NCBI GenBank assembly: GCA_028699915.1
Contig: JAQVTR010000002.1
Location: 22,977 to 86,976 of the forward strand
Length of the DNA: 64,000 bases
Direction: 5' to 3'
DNA from: Fidelibacterota bacterium
Lineage (GTDB): Bacteria > Fidelibacterota > Fidelibacteria > Fidelibacterales > Fidelibacteraceae
The translations under genes were made by a program, and so were the position numbers. The number at the start of each line of letters is the position of its first letter. Within the stretch, counting starts at the first letter, position 1. Below are positions 35,080-44,279 of the stretch, piece after piece. The notes beneath the pieces were generated by a model. The model saw only the letters and a list, made by a program, of their open reading frames with translations. It made no database searches and was not told the origin of the DNA.

Positions 35080-35592
35080 ATGATGAAAAAATTTTTTATG
35101 TCCCTTCTCTGGGTTTTGCTCTTTGCCGCTCTTGGAGCAATGTATTACTACCAGACCACCTTTGACAAACGTTTAGGGAACTCCGATGCCCGCTCAAAGT
35201 CCATCGAAGACCGCTATCAGACATATACCGATAAGCAGCATGATTTTGATGTTCTGCTGATCGGACACCGCAAACACATCAATCAGAACAGCCAGAATCT
35301 TTCTGATTTGCAGAATGAGCTCAAACAATTTAAAAATCAGCACTCCAACGATTTGTTCCTGATCAATATGCGTATCGATTCCCTCGCAAGCATCGTAAAC
35401 GCCAATCAAGCCGCGTTGCGCAGCCGTGTTGATGACGTGGATTCCAAAGTCACCAGTCTGCGCCGTACAGTAACCCAGAACAATATTACCGCTACGCAAC
35501 AGCTGACCACCATTTCCCGTGAAATCGAAAAGATGCAAAGCCAGATCCTGGCTCTGGATTCCACCACCGTTAAGGTCAAACAGCGCCGCTGA
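35080..35592 (+). CDS. Membrane-anchored coiled-coil protein, function unknown
   Basis: 170 residues: one N-terminal membrane segment (about 6-24) and then a long hydrophilic helix with heptad character and many Gln/Asn/Ser (LSDLQNELKQFKNQHSND, VDSKVTSLRRTVTQN). TAGGAG precedes the ATG; a second in-frame ATG follows at once. A strong terminator follows 20 bases after the stop, so this is a single-gene unit. Similar small anchored coiled coils serve as envelope or division spacers, but nothing specific can be said. Confidence 0.78.
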   Translation: MMKKFFMSLLWVLLFAALGAMYYYQTTFDKRLGNSDARSKSIEDRYQTYTDKQHDFDVLLIGHRKHINQNSQNLSDLQNELKQFKNQHSNDLFLINMRIDSLASIVNANQAALRSRVDDVDSKVTSLRRTVTQNNITATQQLTTISREIEKMQSQILALDSTTVKVKQRR

Positions 35593-35612
35593 TAAATCGC
35601 GTCATATAGATA

Positions 35613-35639
35613 AATCGCTCCTGTTAGGAGCGATTTTTT
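35613..35639 (+). terminator. Rho-independent terminator after the coiled-coil gene
   Basis: AATCGCTCCT pairs perfectly with AGGAGCGATT around a 3-base loop, and the right arm runs into six T. This is a textbook intrinsic terminator. Confidence 0.9.
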
Positions 35640-35715
35640 GTTTTACCCGATAAATGGAATACTTTGAATTTGAATCGGCAGAACGGCGCTGTTTTTGATT
35701 TTCTTTCGGTTCTCA

Positions 35716-35744
35716 TTGCATTTTTAAGCGCTTCTCTGTATAAT
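35716..35744 (+). promoter_or_regulatory. Sigma-70-type promoter candidate for yebC
   Basis: TTGCAT and a perfect TATAAT are 17 bases apart, ending 36 bases before the yebC ATG. This would drive the yebC-ruvC-ruvA unit. Confidence 0.6.
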
Positions 35745-35780
35745 ATGCAGATTTTTCAACGTTAAGAACAGAGAGGAAAT

Positions 35781-36530
35781 ATGTCCGGACACAGCAAATG
35801 GGCAAATATTAAGCACCGGAAAGCGGCACAGGATTCCAAACGTGCCAAAGTGTGGACAAAAATACTGAAAGAGATCACTATTTCGGCCCGGCATGGCGGT
35901 GGTGATCCCGATGCAAATCCGCGGCTGCGCACAGCGGTCATTGCGGCAAGAACATCCAATATTCCCAATGACACACTGCAGCGCGCAATAAAAAAAGGAA
36001 CCGGAGAGCTGGAAGGTGTCAATTACGAAGAGATCCTTTATGAAGGATACGGGCCTTACGGAATAGCGCTGATGCTGGAAATCATGACCGACAACCGTCA
36101 GCGCACGGTTGCCGAAATACGGCATTTACTTTCCAAGCACGGCGGCAACCTTGGCGAGAGCGGTTCCGTTGCATGGAATTTTACCCGCAAAGGCAATATT
36201 GTCATCGATTCGGAGCAGGTCAGTGAGGATGATCTGATCATGAAAGCCCTGGATGCGGGTGCGGTTGATGTAAAGCGCGAAGGCGATTCTTTTTCGGTAC
36301 TCTGTGAGCCTTCAGATTTCAATGACCTTCATGAAGCCCTGAAAAAGGATTTCAGCATCAGCCACGCGGAGATCGAACAGATCCCCGGCACCACCGTTAA
36401 GATCGAAACGGTTGAAGAAGCCACAAAATTCATGAAATTGTACGAAATGCTGGAAGACCATGATGACGTTCAGAAAGTTTGGGACAATTCCGAAATTCCG
36501 GAAGCCGTCATGGAACAACTGAACGAATGA
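35781..36530 (+). CDS. yebC: YebC/PmpR family protein
   Basis: 249 residues beginning MSGHSKWANIKHRKAAQDSKRAK, the family's highly conserved start, followed by GGGDPDANPRLR, YEGYGPYGIALMLE and DNRQRTVAEIRH. Members bind DNA or help translation of polyproline stretches. It is commonly placed before ruvC, as here, and overlaps ruvC by 4 bases. Confidence 0.96.
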   Translation: MSGHSKWANIKHRKAAQDSKRAKVWTKILKEITISARHGGGDPDANPRLRTAVIAARTSNIPNDTLQRAIKKGTGELEGVNYEEILYEGYGPYGIALMLEIMTDNRQRTVAEIRHLLSKHGGNLGESGSVAWNFTRKGNIVIDSEQVSEDDLIMKALDAGAVDVKREGDSFSVLCEPSDFNDLHEALKKDFSISHAEIEQIPGTTVKIETVEEATKFMKLYEMLEDHDDVQKVWDNSEIPEAVMEQLNE

Positions 36531-37015
36531 CTATTCTCGGCATAGATCCCGGCCTGAACACAAGCGGATACGGACTGATCCGCGTGAAAGGACCTTACCT
36601 GCAATTTCTGGCCGCGGGAACCATCTCGACTTTCAAAGCGGAAAATTTCTCTGCTAAGCTCGGGATCCTCTACCGCAGCTGCTGCGGGATCCTGGACGAT
36701 TACCATCCCGATGCCTATGCCATTGAAGAAACCTATTCCAATGTCAATCCGCGCACTTCGCTCAAACTGGGACACGCGCGGGGCGTTCTGATGCTGGCCG
36801 CTCACGAACGGAATTGTCCGGTTTACGAGTATCCTGCGGCAATCGTAAAGAAATCTTTGACCGGAAGAGGCGGCGCATCAAAGGAACAGGTCCGCTACAT
36901 GGTTCTGAAAATGCTGAAAATGCAGGATTTTGAGGGAAAAATGGATGTCAGTGACGCTCTGGCGGTTGCCATTACCCATTATCATCATCTTCGCTATCAT
37001 CTTCTGAAACAATAA
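36527..37015 (+). CDS. ruvC: Holliday junction endonuclease RuvC
   Basis: 162 residues from the ATG at 36527, which overlaps the yebC stop. A longer frame to 36479 lies inside yebC and is not credible. Catalytic acids are Asp7 in GIDPGL, Glu in AIEETY, and the Asp pair in MDVSDALAVAI. It resolves junctions loaded by RuvAB. ruvA follows after 9 bases; ruvB is not in the window. Confidence 0.96.
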   Translation: MTILGIDPGLNTSGYGLIRVKGPYLQFLAAGTISTFKAENFSAKLGILYRSCCGILDDYHPDAYAIEETYSNVNPRTSLKLGHARGVLMLAAHERNCPVYEYPAAIVKKSLTGRGGASKEQVRYMVLKMLKMQDFEGKMDVSDALAVAITHYHHLRYHLLKQ

Positions 37016-37024
37016 GGAAGTCCC

Positions 37025-37624
37025 ATGATCGCATTTCTCAAAGGAAAAATCGAGCTTAAAAAACCGAATTCGGTCGTTCTGAACATTCAGGATGCCGGAC
37101 TGGAATGCATTATCAGCCTTTACACCTACGAAAAACTTCCCGCGCCCGGGAACAGCTGTCGTTTGCTTACCTATCTGCATGTGCGTGAAGACATCCTGCA
37201 GCTTTACGGTTTTTTTGACGAAAAGGAAAAAGGGGTCTTCCTCAAACTGATCTCACTCTCCGGCATCGGGCCTAAGCAGGCGATCAATATTCTTTCCGGT
37301 ATCCGTTACGATCTGCTGACGAATCATATCATCAACGGCGACGTGGCGGCGGTCAAACGTGCCCCGGGTGTCGGTGATAAGACCGCCCGGAGGATCATTC
37401 TGGAACTTAAGGAAAAGATCAGTGATGAAGAAGTCAGCGCGATCAGCGGTATCGGCGGCGATCCCTTGCTTTCCGCCAATGTTGCCGATGCTCTGCTGGC
37501 CCTGGAATCACTGGGCTACAAGCGCAGTACGGTACAGAATACGATCAATAAATTCATTAAAGACGACGAAACGATCAACACCGAAACCATCATCAAGCGT
37601 TTTTTGAATCAACAAAACAAATAG
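37025..37624 (+). CDS. ruvA: Holliday junction DNA helicase subunit RuvA
   Basis: 199 residues: OB-fold domain (MIAFLKGKIELKKPNSVVL), two helix-hairpin-helix motifs (LISLSGIGPKQAINIL and VKRAPGVGDKTARRIILEL), and a C-terminal RuvB-binding domain (ADALLALESLGYKRS). It binds four-way junctions. Confidence 0.97.
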   Translation: MIAFLKGKIELKKPNSVVLNIQDAGLECIISLYTYEKLPAPGNSCRLLTYLHVREDILQLYGFFDEKEKGVFLKLISLSGIGPKQAINILSGIRYDLLTNHIINGDVAAVKRAPGVGDKTARRIILELKEKISDEEVSAISGIGGDPLLSANVADALLALESLGYKRSTVQNTINKFIKDDETINTETIIKRFLNQQNK

Positions 37625-37632
37625 TTTATCCC

Positions 37633-38205
37633 ATGCTGAAGACGCTTTTGCTAAAAAACCGTTCCTACCGGCGTTTTTATCCGGAACCCGCACTGAGCGA
37701 AGCGGAGTTGAAGGATCTGATCGAGGCCGCCCGCTTCTCCCCTTCCGCCCGCAACGATCAGCCGCTGAAATACCTGATCCTGCATTCCCGCAAAGCCTGT
37801 AATGCGATCTTCCCCTTTTTGGCCTGGGCGGGATACCTGTCCCAATGGCCGGGGCCATCGGAATCTGAACGTCCGACCTCTTATATCATTATGCTCCTTG
37901 ATAAACAGATCAGCGATCAAGCCGATACGGATGCGGGAATTGCCTGTCAGAGCATCTTGCTCAGCGCCGTTGAAAAAGGTTTTGGGGGTTGCATCCTGGG
38001 GGCCATCCAACGTGAGGGCATCCGCCGTATTTTCAATATTGACCAAGCTTATGAGATCCGCTATGTTATTGCGCTCGGGAAACCTTCTGAATCGGTTGTG
38101 ACCGAAACCCACCGCAACGGGAATACGCGCTATTACCGTTCCGAAGATGGTACGCATCATGTTCCAAAACGCAGCCGCGAGGAACTGATCCTGAATATTC
38201 TCTGA
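37633..38205 (+). CDS. Nitroreductase-family flavoprotein
   Basis: 190 residues with the FMN-binding pattern of the family: KNRSYRRFYPEPALSEAELKDLIEAARFSPSARNDQPLKY at the start and GFGGCILGAI with YVIALGKPSE later. It is of the compact type common in anaerobes and likely reduces small electrophiles with NAD(P)H. The substrate is not predictable. It follows ruvA by 8 bases. Confidence 0.92.
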   Translation: MLKTLLLKNRSYRRFYPEPALSEAELKDLIEAARFSPSARNDQPLKYLILHSRKACNAIFPFLAWAGYLSQWPGPSESERPTSYIIMLLDKQISDQADTDAGIACQSILLSAVEKGFGGCILGAIQREGIRRIFNIDQAYEIRYVIALGKPSESVVTETHRNGNTRYYRSEDGTHHVPKRSREELILNIL

Positions 38206-38242
38206 TAATCCTTCAAAATCGCCTCCAAATTCTGAAACATTA

Positions 38243-38271
38243 TTGGTATTTTCATTTTATTTTTGTATAAT
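38243..38271 (+). promoter_or_regulatory. Sigma-70-type promoter for the class V aminotransferase
   Basis: TTGGTA and a perfect TATAAT are exactly 17 bases apart in an A/T-rich tract, ending 39 bases before the ATG. AAAGGA serves as ribosome site. This is the clearest promoter I see in the window. Confidence 0.75.
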
Positions 38272-38310
38272 TATTTGTCATTGATCATAGTTTAAATAAA
38301 GGATGTTGCC

Positions 38311-39384
38311 ATGCACAAGAAGCTCTTCATTCCGGGTCCGGTTGATGTCCGGCCTGAAATCCTCGAAGCATTTGCCACCCCCATGATCGGTCACCGCACC
38401 AAAGATATTTCCGCTTTGCAGGAACGGATCTCCATGGGACTGCAAAAATTGTTCTTTACGGAAAATACCATGATCCTTTCCACTTCTTCGGGAACGGGAT
38501 TGATGGAAGGTGCCGTTCGCTCCTTTACGGGCCGGCGCGTGCTGGTCTTTTCTGTCGGCGCCTTTGGAAACCGGTGGGCGCAACTGGCAGAAGGCAACGG
38601 CGTTCCCGTTGACAAGGTAGAGGTCACCTGGGGCATGCCAACCCTGCCGGAAGTCGTGGACGAATATCTTGCCACGGGGAAATACGATGTATTTACCGTT
38701 ACCCACAATGAAACTTCCACCGGCGTTATGAATGATCTCGAGGCCATTTCCGTGGTCCGTAAAAAATACCCGAACGTGTTCTGGCTGGTAGATGCCGTTT
38801 CCTCCATGGGCGGGGCAAAGATCGAAGTCGACAAGCTGGGTATCGATGTCTGTATCACTTCTACGCAGAAATGCCTGGGTTTGCCTCCCGGAATGTCCGT
38901 TGCCTCCGTAAGCGATAAGGCCATTGAATACGCAAAAGGCGTCAAAAACCGCGGATGCTATTTCGATTACGTGGAACTCTATAAATTCGTCAAAGAGAAG
39001 CCGTATCAGTACCCCTCGACACCCAGCATTCCACACATGTACGGCCTTGATAAACAGCTGGATTACATTCTGAATCAGGAAGGACTCGAAAAGCGCTTCA
39101 ACAGACATGCCGCGATGGCGGAAACGGTCCGTAAATGGGCGGTTCAAAAGGGATTTGAGATTCTTGCTGCCGAAGGTTACCGCTCGAACACCGTCACCAC
39201 GATCAGAAACACCAAGGGTATTTCGATCGCAGACCTGAATAAAAGTTTGGGCCAGCAGGGATATTCCATTTCCAACGGCTACGGCGCCTTGAAAGAAAAA
39301 ACCTTCCGGATCGCCCATATGGCGGACCGGCAGCCCGAAGAACTCCAGGCGCTGCTGGATATTCTCAGCAAAGAAATAAAATAA
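38311..39384 (+). CDS. Class V aminotransferase (serine-pyruvate/alanine-glyoxylate or phosphoserine type)
   Basis: 357 residues, a PLP enzyme. Lys187 in ITSTQKCLG is the Schiff-base lysine; LVDAVSSMGG supplies the PLP Asp and THNETSTGV is typical of the SerC-like alanine-glyoxylate subgroup. In several anaerobes members of this subgroup act as the phosphoserine aminotransferase. With serA at 26.6 kb that role is plausible here. The gene has its own promoter and terminator. Confidence 0.92.
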   Translation: MHKKLFIPGPVDVRPEILEAFATPMIGHRTKDISALQERISMGLQKLFFTENTMILSTSSGTGLMEGAVRSFTGRRVLVFSVGAFGNRWAQLAEGNGVPVDKVEVTWGMPTLPEVVDEYLATGKYDVFTVTHNETSTGVMNDLEAISVVRKKYPNVFWLVDAVSSMGGAKIEVDKLGIDVCITSTQKCLGLPPGMSVASVSDKAIEYAKGVKNRGCYFDYVELYKFVKEKPYQYPSTPSIPHMYGLDKQLDYILNQEGLEKRFNRHAAMAETVRKWAVQKGFEILAAEGYRSNTVTTIRNTKGISIADLNKSLGQQGYSISNGYGALKEKTFRIAHMADRQPEELQALLDILSKEIK

Positions 39385-39400
39385 TCCTCAGGGAAATCAA

Positions 39401-39435
39401 AAAGACCCGCGCTTGTTGTCACGGGTCTTTTTTTT
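39401..39435. terminator. Bidirectional intrinsic terminator
   Basis: AAAGACCCG pairs with CGGGTCTTT around a 12-base loop; eight or so T follow on the plus strand and a run of five T follows on the minus strand. It separates the convergent aminotransferase and transhydrogenase-like genes and should serve both. Confidence 0.88.
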
Positions 39436-39449
39436 ATTTGAATCATTGT

Positions 39450-42362
39450 TTAAAAGCGAATCTTTTCGCCCGTATCGCTATAGGCAAGTCCCTTGACAGC
39501 AAATGCGTTCAGCGGCAAACGATAGATCTTCCCGGCATTGACACGCTCCGGGGTCGGACCGTAAAGGATGACATGTTTTGCCGATAATTCCTCCAGAACG
39601 GGGATATTATATTTCGCAAAGCCGCGGCTGTTAAGGTAATCGGAATTGACCCAGACCCGCGCATTCGGGCAGTCTTTGATTTTTTCCCAAATCCTTTGCT
39701 TTAATTCCGCTTTGCATCTTTCACGGTTATAAAGTAAAAGCGGCTTGTTCGCGGCGCCTATTTCATAATCGGCGATATTTTCAAAAACAGCATCCGCAAG
39801 TCGCCGGTACGGTCCCGCCGGAGGCGCGATCAATATCAGACGCGCTCCCCCGAGCCGGGCTATCCGCGCCCGGGCCAACAACATGGCATTCAGTTCTCCT
39901 ATAAGCACGATCTCATCCGCAGCGTCCAAATCATTCATCGAAGCAATGCGGAACGCGTTCTCAGGAATGTCGGACGGATCGGCAACAAATTCCGTTGTAA
40001 CACAGGAGAGCCCGTTTTTCGCTGCAAAACCCAGCGCATCATTTAGCATCGCATTTGTCATTTTCGGCGAAAGGTGCAGCAGCGTATCCGCAGGAATATC
40101 CTTCAGTTTCAACAGGCTTTCCGCCGTGAATTTCAGATCTTCGCTCTGCCAGGAGAAGCGGCCTTTATAGCAGATATTCAGTTGGTTATAGTTATTATCC
40201 TCAACGGGTTTTACCTGAAGGAGCGTCGTACCCGCGCGGTAAATATCCACAAAGCATGCCGCCCCGCATTCCGTGCAGCGGGTACTTTTCACTTCCCAAA
40301 ACCCGGGATTATTCTTGTAATGTTTTGTCTTGGCCAGCAGAGCTCCGGTGGGACAGACATCGATACATTTTCCGCAGCTGCTGCAGGCAGTTTCATCCAG
40401 CCTTCCGCCCAGTTCCGGACCGACCAGGGTGCTGAGTCCTCGATAGATATAACCCAGCACTGCAGGTCCCTGGATCTCGGCACAAACCCGAATGCAGCGA
40501 CCGCAATGAATACATTTGTTCGGATCGCGAAGTATAAAGGGATGGGTATCGTCGATGGGATGTTTATCTACGATCCCGGAAAAATGGTCTTGGTCGGCAC
40601 CATATTCATCGGCATATTTGCGCAACAAACAGGAAGTGTTTACCATACAGCCGCATTCCAGGCAGCGTTCAGCCTCTTCCCGGGCTTCTTTGGGCCCAAA
40701 GGATTGTTCCACTTCCTCAGAACCTTTAATACGGTATCCCGGATCAAGCTCATTTGCCTTCAATCGCACTTTTTTGGGGATATGGCTGAATTCCTCCGTA
40801 TCGATATCGCGGGTCTTGTCGGCTTTTCGCGAATTAAAGTGCGGCCGGCTCTCCATAATCTTTCCGCGCAGAAAACGGTCTATGGCAATTGCCGCACGTT
40901 TCCCGTCGGCAACGGCTTCAATCGCGGTAGCGGGACCGCGGCGAAAATCTCCGCCGGCAAAAACATTGTCGTGCCAGTGCATGGTGGCTTCATCACTGAT
41001 GGCGGTGTTCTTGGAAGTTAGTCGGTAATCCTCCCCTTTTTCAAGCTTGAGCCAAGTAACATCTACCTCCTGTGAAACCGCAGTGATCAGCGTATCAAAT
41101 GCCTGCACATAGGTTTCTCCGGTCGCTTCCGGTCGTCTGCGGCCGGAACTGTCGGCTTCACCCAGGCGCATTTTTTCAATGCGCAAATTGTCCATTCGAC
41201 CATGTTTTCCCAACATTTCAACGGGAGCGGCCAAAAACACGAAACGTACTCCTTCGGCTTCCGCCGCCTCCACTTCATAGGTCTCGGCAGGCATTTCCTT
41301 CCGGGTGCGCCGGTATAACACAGTCACATCCGCACCCTGGCGCAAAGCAGTACGGGCACAATCGATAGCCGTATCGCCGCCACCCACGACCGCGACATTT
41401 TTCCCGATCGCAGGAGCGGCCCCCGTGGCAACGGCACGCAGATAATCCACGCCGGAAAACAGGGCTCCGGGCAGCTCCCCCTTAATGGTCATGGCGGCAC
41501 CCAATTGTGCGCCAATGCCGACAAACACCGCATCGTAGTCCCGTTTCAGTTTATGGAGAAACAGATCCTTTCCCAAAGTCTTTCCGTAATGGATCTTCAT
41601 TCCGTTCCGGCACATGATCTCGATTTCGCGGTCCAGCACTTTCTTTGGCAGGCGATATTCCGGTATTCCGTAACGCAGCCAGCCTCCGGCCTTTTGCGCC
41701 GTTTCAAAAACGTCAACTTCATGGCCTGCATTGCTCAGGTAATAGCCACAGCTTAATCCCGCAGGTCCGGCACCGATCAACGCCACACGTTTTCCCGTTT
41801 CGGGCTGACGCTGCGGCACGTAACACCAGTCGCCAAGCTCCAGATCCGCAGCACAGCGTTTTAACTGACGAATGGCGACCGGCTCGTCCACCAGGATACG
41901 CCGGCATTCTTTTTCACAGAAAGCGGGACAGATCCGGCCGACAGACATTGGGAGCGGCAGATTGCGCTTAATGACCTCCACCGCTTCTTTTTCTTTGCCG
42001 TTCGCGATCAATGAGACATAGGTCTGAATATCCACGTGATCCGGACAGGCGATCATGCAAGGTGCGTCGCAATCGGCATAATGGTTGGATAAAAGCAATT
42101 CCAGCGCGGTTTTTCGCGCCTTATGCACTTCCGGGGAATCCGTAATGACCGACATTCCCGGCTGCACTCTTGTGCCGCAGGAAGTCACAAAACCTTTGAC
42201 ACCTTCAACCTTGACACTACAGACCCAGCAGGATCCGTATGCATCCAGTCCGGGTTCATGGCAAAGTGTCGGAATAGATATTCCGTGATCGCGGGCAACT
42301 TCGAGGATGGTCTGATTTTTTCTGCAAGCGACTTCTTTATTGTTGAGCTTTATCTTTATCAT
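39450..42362 (-). CDS. NfnB/GltD-like and NuoG-like iron-sulphur flavoprotein (StnC-type subunit)
   Basis: 970 residues. A [2Fe-2S] domain (Cys34, 45, 48, 62) is followed by the His94/Cys98/102/106 region and a Cys145/149/153 cluster. Next is a glutamate-synthase-small-subunit (GltD/NfnB) flavoprotein region with FAD motif GAGPAG (about 197-202) and nucleotide motif GGGDTA (about 327-332). A two-cluster ferredoxin domain follows (CIHCGRCIRVC, CSSCGKCIDVC), then a molybdopterin-family Fe4S4 motif (CTECGAACF, ending ICYKGRF) and a shrunken C-terminal molybdopterin-oxidoreductase-like part. Hydrogenase H-cluster motifs are absent. With the NuoF and NuoE genes just upstream it resembles the Sporomusa-type electron-bifurcating transhydrogenase, linking NADH, NADPH and ferredoxin. 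That assignment is inference. Confidence 0.85.
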   Translation of the reverse strand: MIKIKLNNKEVACRKNQTILEVARDHGISIPTLCHEPGLDAYGSCWVCSVKVEGVKGFVTSCGTRVQPGMSVITDSPEVHKARKTALELLLSNHYADCDAPCMIACPDHVDIQTYVSLIANGKEKEAVEVIKRNLPLPMSVGRICPAFCEKECRRILVDEPVAIRQLKRCAADLELGDWCYVPQRQPETGKRVALIGAGPAGLSCGYYLSNAGHEVDVFETAQKAGGWLRYGIPEYRLPKKVLDREIEIMCRNGMKIHYGKTLGKDLFLHKLKRDYDAVFVGIGAQLGAAMTIKGELPGALFSGVDYLRAVATGAAPAIGKNVAVVGGGDTAIDCARTALRQGADVTVLYRRTRKEMPAETYEVEAAEAEGVRFVFLAAPVEMLGKHGRMDNLRIEKMRLGEADSSGRRRPEATGETYVQAFDTLITAVSQEVDVTWLKLEKGEDYRLTSKNTAISDEATMHWHDNVFAGGDFRRGPATAIEAVADGKRAAIAIDRFLRGKIMESRPHFNSRKADKTRDIDTEEFSHIPKKVRLKANELDPGYRIKGSEEVEQSFGPKEAREEAERCLECGCMVNTSCLLRKYADEYGADQDHFSGIVDKHPIDDTHPFILRDPNKCIHCGRCIRVCAEIQGPAVLGYIYRGLSTLVGPELGGRLDETACSSCGKCIDVCPTGALLAKTKHYKNNPGFWEVKSTRCTECGAACFVDIYRAGTTLLQVKPVEDNNYNQLNICYKGRFSWQSEDLKFTAESLLKLKDIPADTLLHLSPKMTNAMLNDALGFAAKNGLSCVTTEFVADPSDIPENAFRIASMNDLDAADEIVLIGELNAMLLARARIARLGGARLILIAPPAGPYRRLADAVFENIADYEIGAANKPLLLYNRERCKAELKQRIWEKIKDCPNARVWVNSDYLNSRGFAKYNIPVLEELSAKHVILYGPTPERVNAGKIYRLPLNAFAVKGLAYSDTGEKIRF

Positions 42363-42383
42363 CGTTCGGTTTTACCCATTCTG

Positions 42384-44279
42384 TTAACTTCGTATAACGG
42401 CATTGAATTTGCAGACCCTGTAGCATGCGCCGCAGGAAATACAGACATCCGGATCGATAAGATGCGCCTGTTTGGGCGATCCGCTGATCGCGTTTACCGG
42501 GCAGTTTCTTGCACATAACGTGCAGCCTGTACAGGCTTTGGAATCGATGCTGAAATTTACCAATGCCTGACAAGCTCCCGCAGGGCAGCGTTTTTCTTCG
42601 ATATGCGCCCGGTACTCATCCCGGAAATAGCGCAAGGTGGACAACACGGGATTCGGGGCAGTCTTTCCCAATCCGCACAGGGAGCTTGCAATGATCTGTT
42701 CGGCAAGTGCTTCCAGTTTTTGCAGATCTTCCGGAATTCCCTCCCCTTTCCGGATCCGTTCCAGAATTTCCAGCATGCGCTTGGTACCGATACGGCAGAA
42801 GGTGCATTTTCCGCAGGACTCATTTTGCGTGAACTGCATAAAATACGCCGCAATGCTCACCATGCAGGTGTCCTTGTTCATGACGACCATACCGCCGGAC
42901 CCGACCATGGCTCCGATCCCCTGCAGGGAATCAAAATCCAGGGAAAGATCAAAATGCTCTTTTGTCAGGCATGCGCCGGAAGGACCGCCGATCTGAACCG
43001 CTTTGAATCCGTCTTCCCAGAGACGACCCTGTTCGTCGCAGACTCCCCCGCCAATATCAAAAATTACCTGCCGCAGCGTAGTATTCATCGGGACTTCGAT
43101 TAGCCCGGTATTGATCACATGGCCGGTCAGTGCAAAGATCTTGGTTCCGGGAGAATCCGGAGAACCGCCCTTGCGGTATGCATCCGGACCCAGGCGGATA
43201 ATGAGCGGGACCGTGACCAGGGTTTCCACATTATTGATGACGGTCGGTTTTCCAAACAGTCCCCGCACTGCAGGATAGGGCGGCTTGAGCCGCGGCATTC
43301 CGCGTTTGCCTTCAATGGATGCCATCAGTGCCGTTTCCTCGCCGCAGACAAAAGCTCCGGCGCCTTCGACCAGCGTTATTCCAAAGGATTTTCCTTTGCC
43401 AAAAGCATTTTTCCCGAGAATTTCCGCTCCCATTGCATCCGCGATGGCCTGACGCATCCGCCGAACGGCAAGCGGATATTCGGCACGCACATAGACATAC
43501 CCTTCATCAGCAGAAATCGCATAAGCCGCGATCATCATCCCCTCAATCACGGCATGGGGATTCCCTTCAATGATACTGCGGTCCATAAAGGCTCCGGGAT
43601 CTCCTTCGTCGGCATTGCATATTACATATTTTTTATCACTTTCCTGAAGCCGGGCCAGCTCCCATTTTTTTCCGGTGGGAAAACCGGCGCCGCCCCGTCC
43701 CCGAAGTCCGGCATCCCGGATCAGCCGGCAAAGAGATGCGGGCTCCATTTCGGTATAAACCCGCCTTAAGGCCCGATATCCTCCGGATGCAATATAATCT
43801 TCAATGGAATTCGGATCTAAATTTCCGGATGCCTCCAGCACCTGGCGCTTCTGGCCGGCGTAAAAACGGATCTCTTCCGTACGGATGCAGCTCTCCTTGC
43901 TGATCGGGTCTTTATATAAAAGATCGGGAATGAGCTCCCCTTTTAAAATGGTCTTTTCAACAATTCGACGGGCATCTGCGGGTTTTACATGGACATAGAA
44001 GGTACCTGAAGGCCAGACGGTCACCAGCGGTCCCATGGCACAAAGCCCCTGACAACCGCTTTTTTTCAGAAATTTTGCCTGTTCCGGTGTTTTGACTTTT
44101 TGGACTTCCGCCAACGATTCGGGGACTTCAAAACCGTGTTCGGCGAGCGCTTTCCGGAAAGCGTTTATCACTTCGGCAGCCCCGCTTGCCAGACAGCCCG
44201 TGCCGGTACAGACGGTAATGGTCTGCAGACCATCCGGGACCCGGGAGTTTTGCCTGAATATAATACCTTGCTCGCTCAT
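42384..44279 (-). CDS. NuoF/HydB-like NADH-binding flavoprotein subunit
   Basis: 631 residues. N-terminal thioredoxin-like [2Fe-2S] domain (CTGTGC and CQGLC), NADH/FMN domain (GRGGAGFPTGKKW, CNADEGDPGAF), SLBB domain, the N3-type cluster ESCGKCTFC with SLCGLG, and two C-terminal [4Fe-4S] motifs (CTGCTLCARNCP, CISCGACYRVC). This is the architecture of the bifurcating hydrogenase and transhydrogenase beta subunits (HydB/HndC/StnB). It overlaps the NuoE-like gene by 4 bases and is followed after 21 bases by the NfnB/NuoG-like gene. Confidence 0.94.
   Translation of the reverse strand: MSEQGIIFRQNSRVPDGLQTITVCTGTGCLASGAAEVINAFRKALAEHGFEVPESLAEVQKVKTPEQAKFLKKSGCQGLCAMGPLVTVWPSGTFYVHVKPADARRIVEKTILKGELIPDLLYKDPISKESCIRTEEIRFYAGQKRQVLEASGNLDPNSIEDYIASGGYRALRRVYTEMEPASLCRLIRDAGLRGRGGAGFPTGKKWELARLQESDKKYVICNADEGDPGAFMDRSIIEGNPHAVIEGMMIAAYAISADEGYVYVRAEYPLAVRRMRQAIADAMGAEILGKNAFGKGKSFGITLVEGAGAFVCGEETALMASIEGKRGMPRLKPPYPAVRGLFGKPTVINNVETLVTVPLIIRLGPDAYRKGGSPDSPGTKIFALTGHVINTGLIEVPMNTTLRQVIFDIGGGVCDEQGRLWEDGFKAVQIGGPSGACLTKEHFDLSLDFDSLQGIGAMVGSGGMVVMNKDTCMVSIAAYFMQFTQNESCGKCTFCRIGTKRMLEILERIRKGEGIPEDLQKLEALAEQIIASSLCGLGKTAPNPVLSTLRYFRDEYRAHIEEKRCPAGACQALVNFSIDSKACTGCTLCARNCPVNAISGSPKQAHLIDPDVCISCGACYRVCKFNAVIRS

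Noticed and set aside
36479..36526. Extended start for ruvC
   Set aside because: It lies inside yebC, and the ATG at 36527 gives the usual RuvC start with Asp7.
40074..41021. A 315-codon open frame on the plus strand
   Set aside because: It is antisense to the Fe-S flavoprotein gene, whose frame shows clear domains; the antisense product has no recognisable motif.
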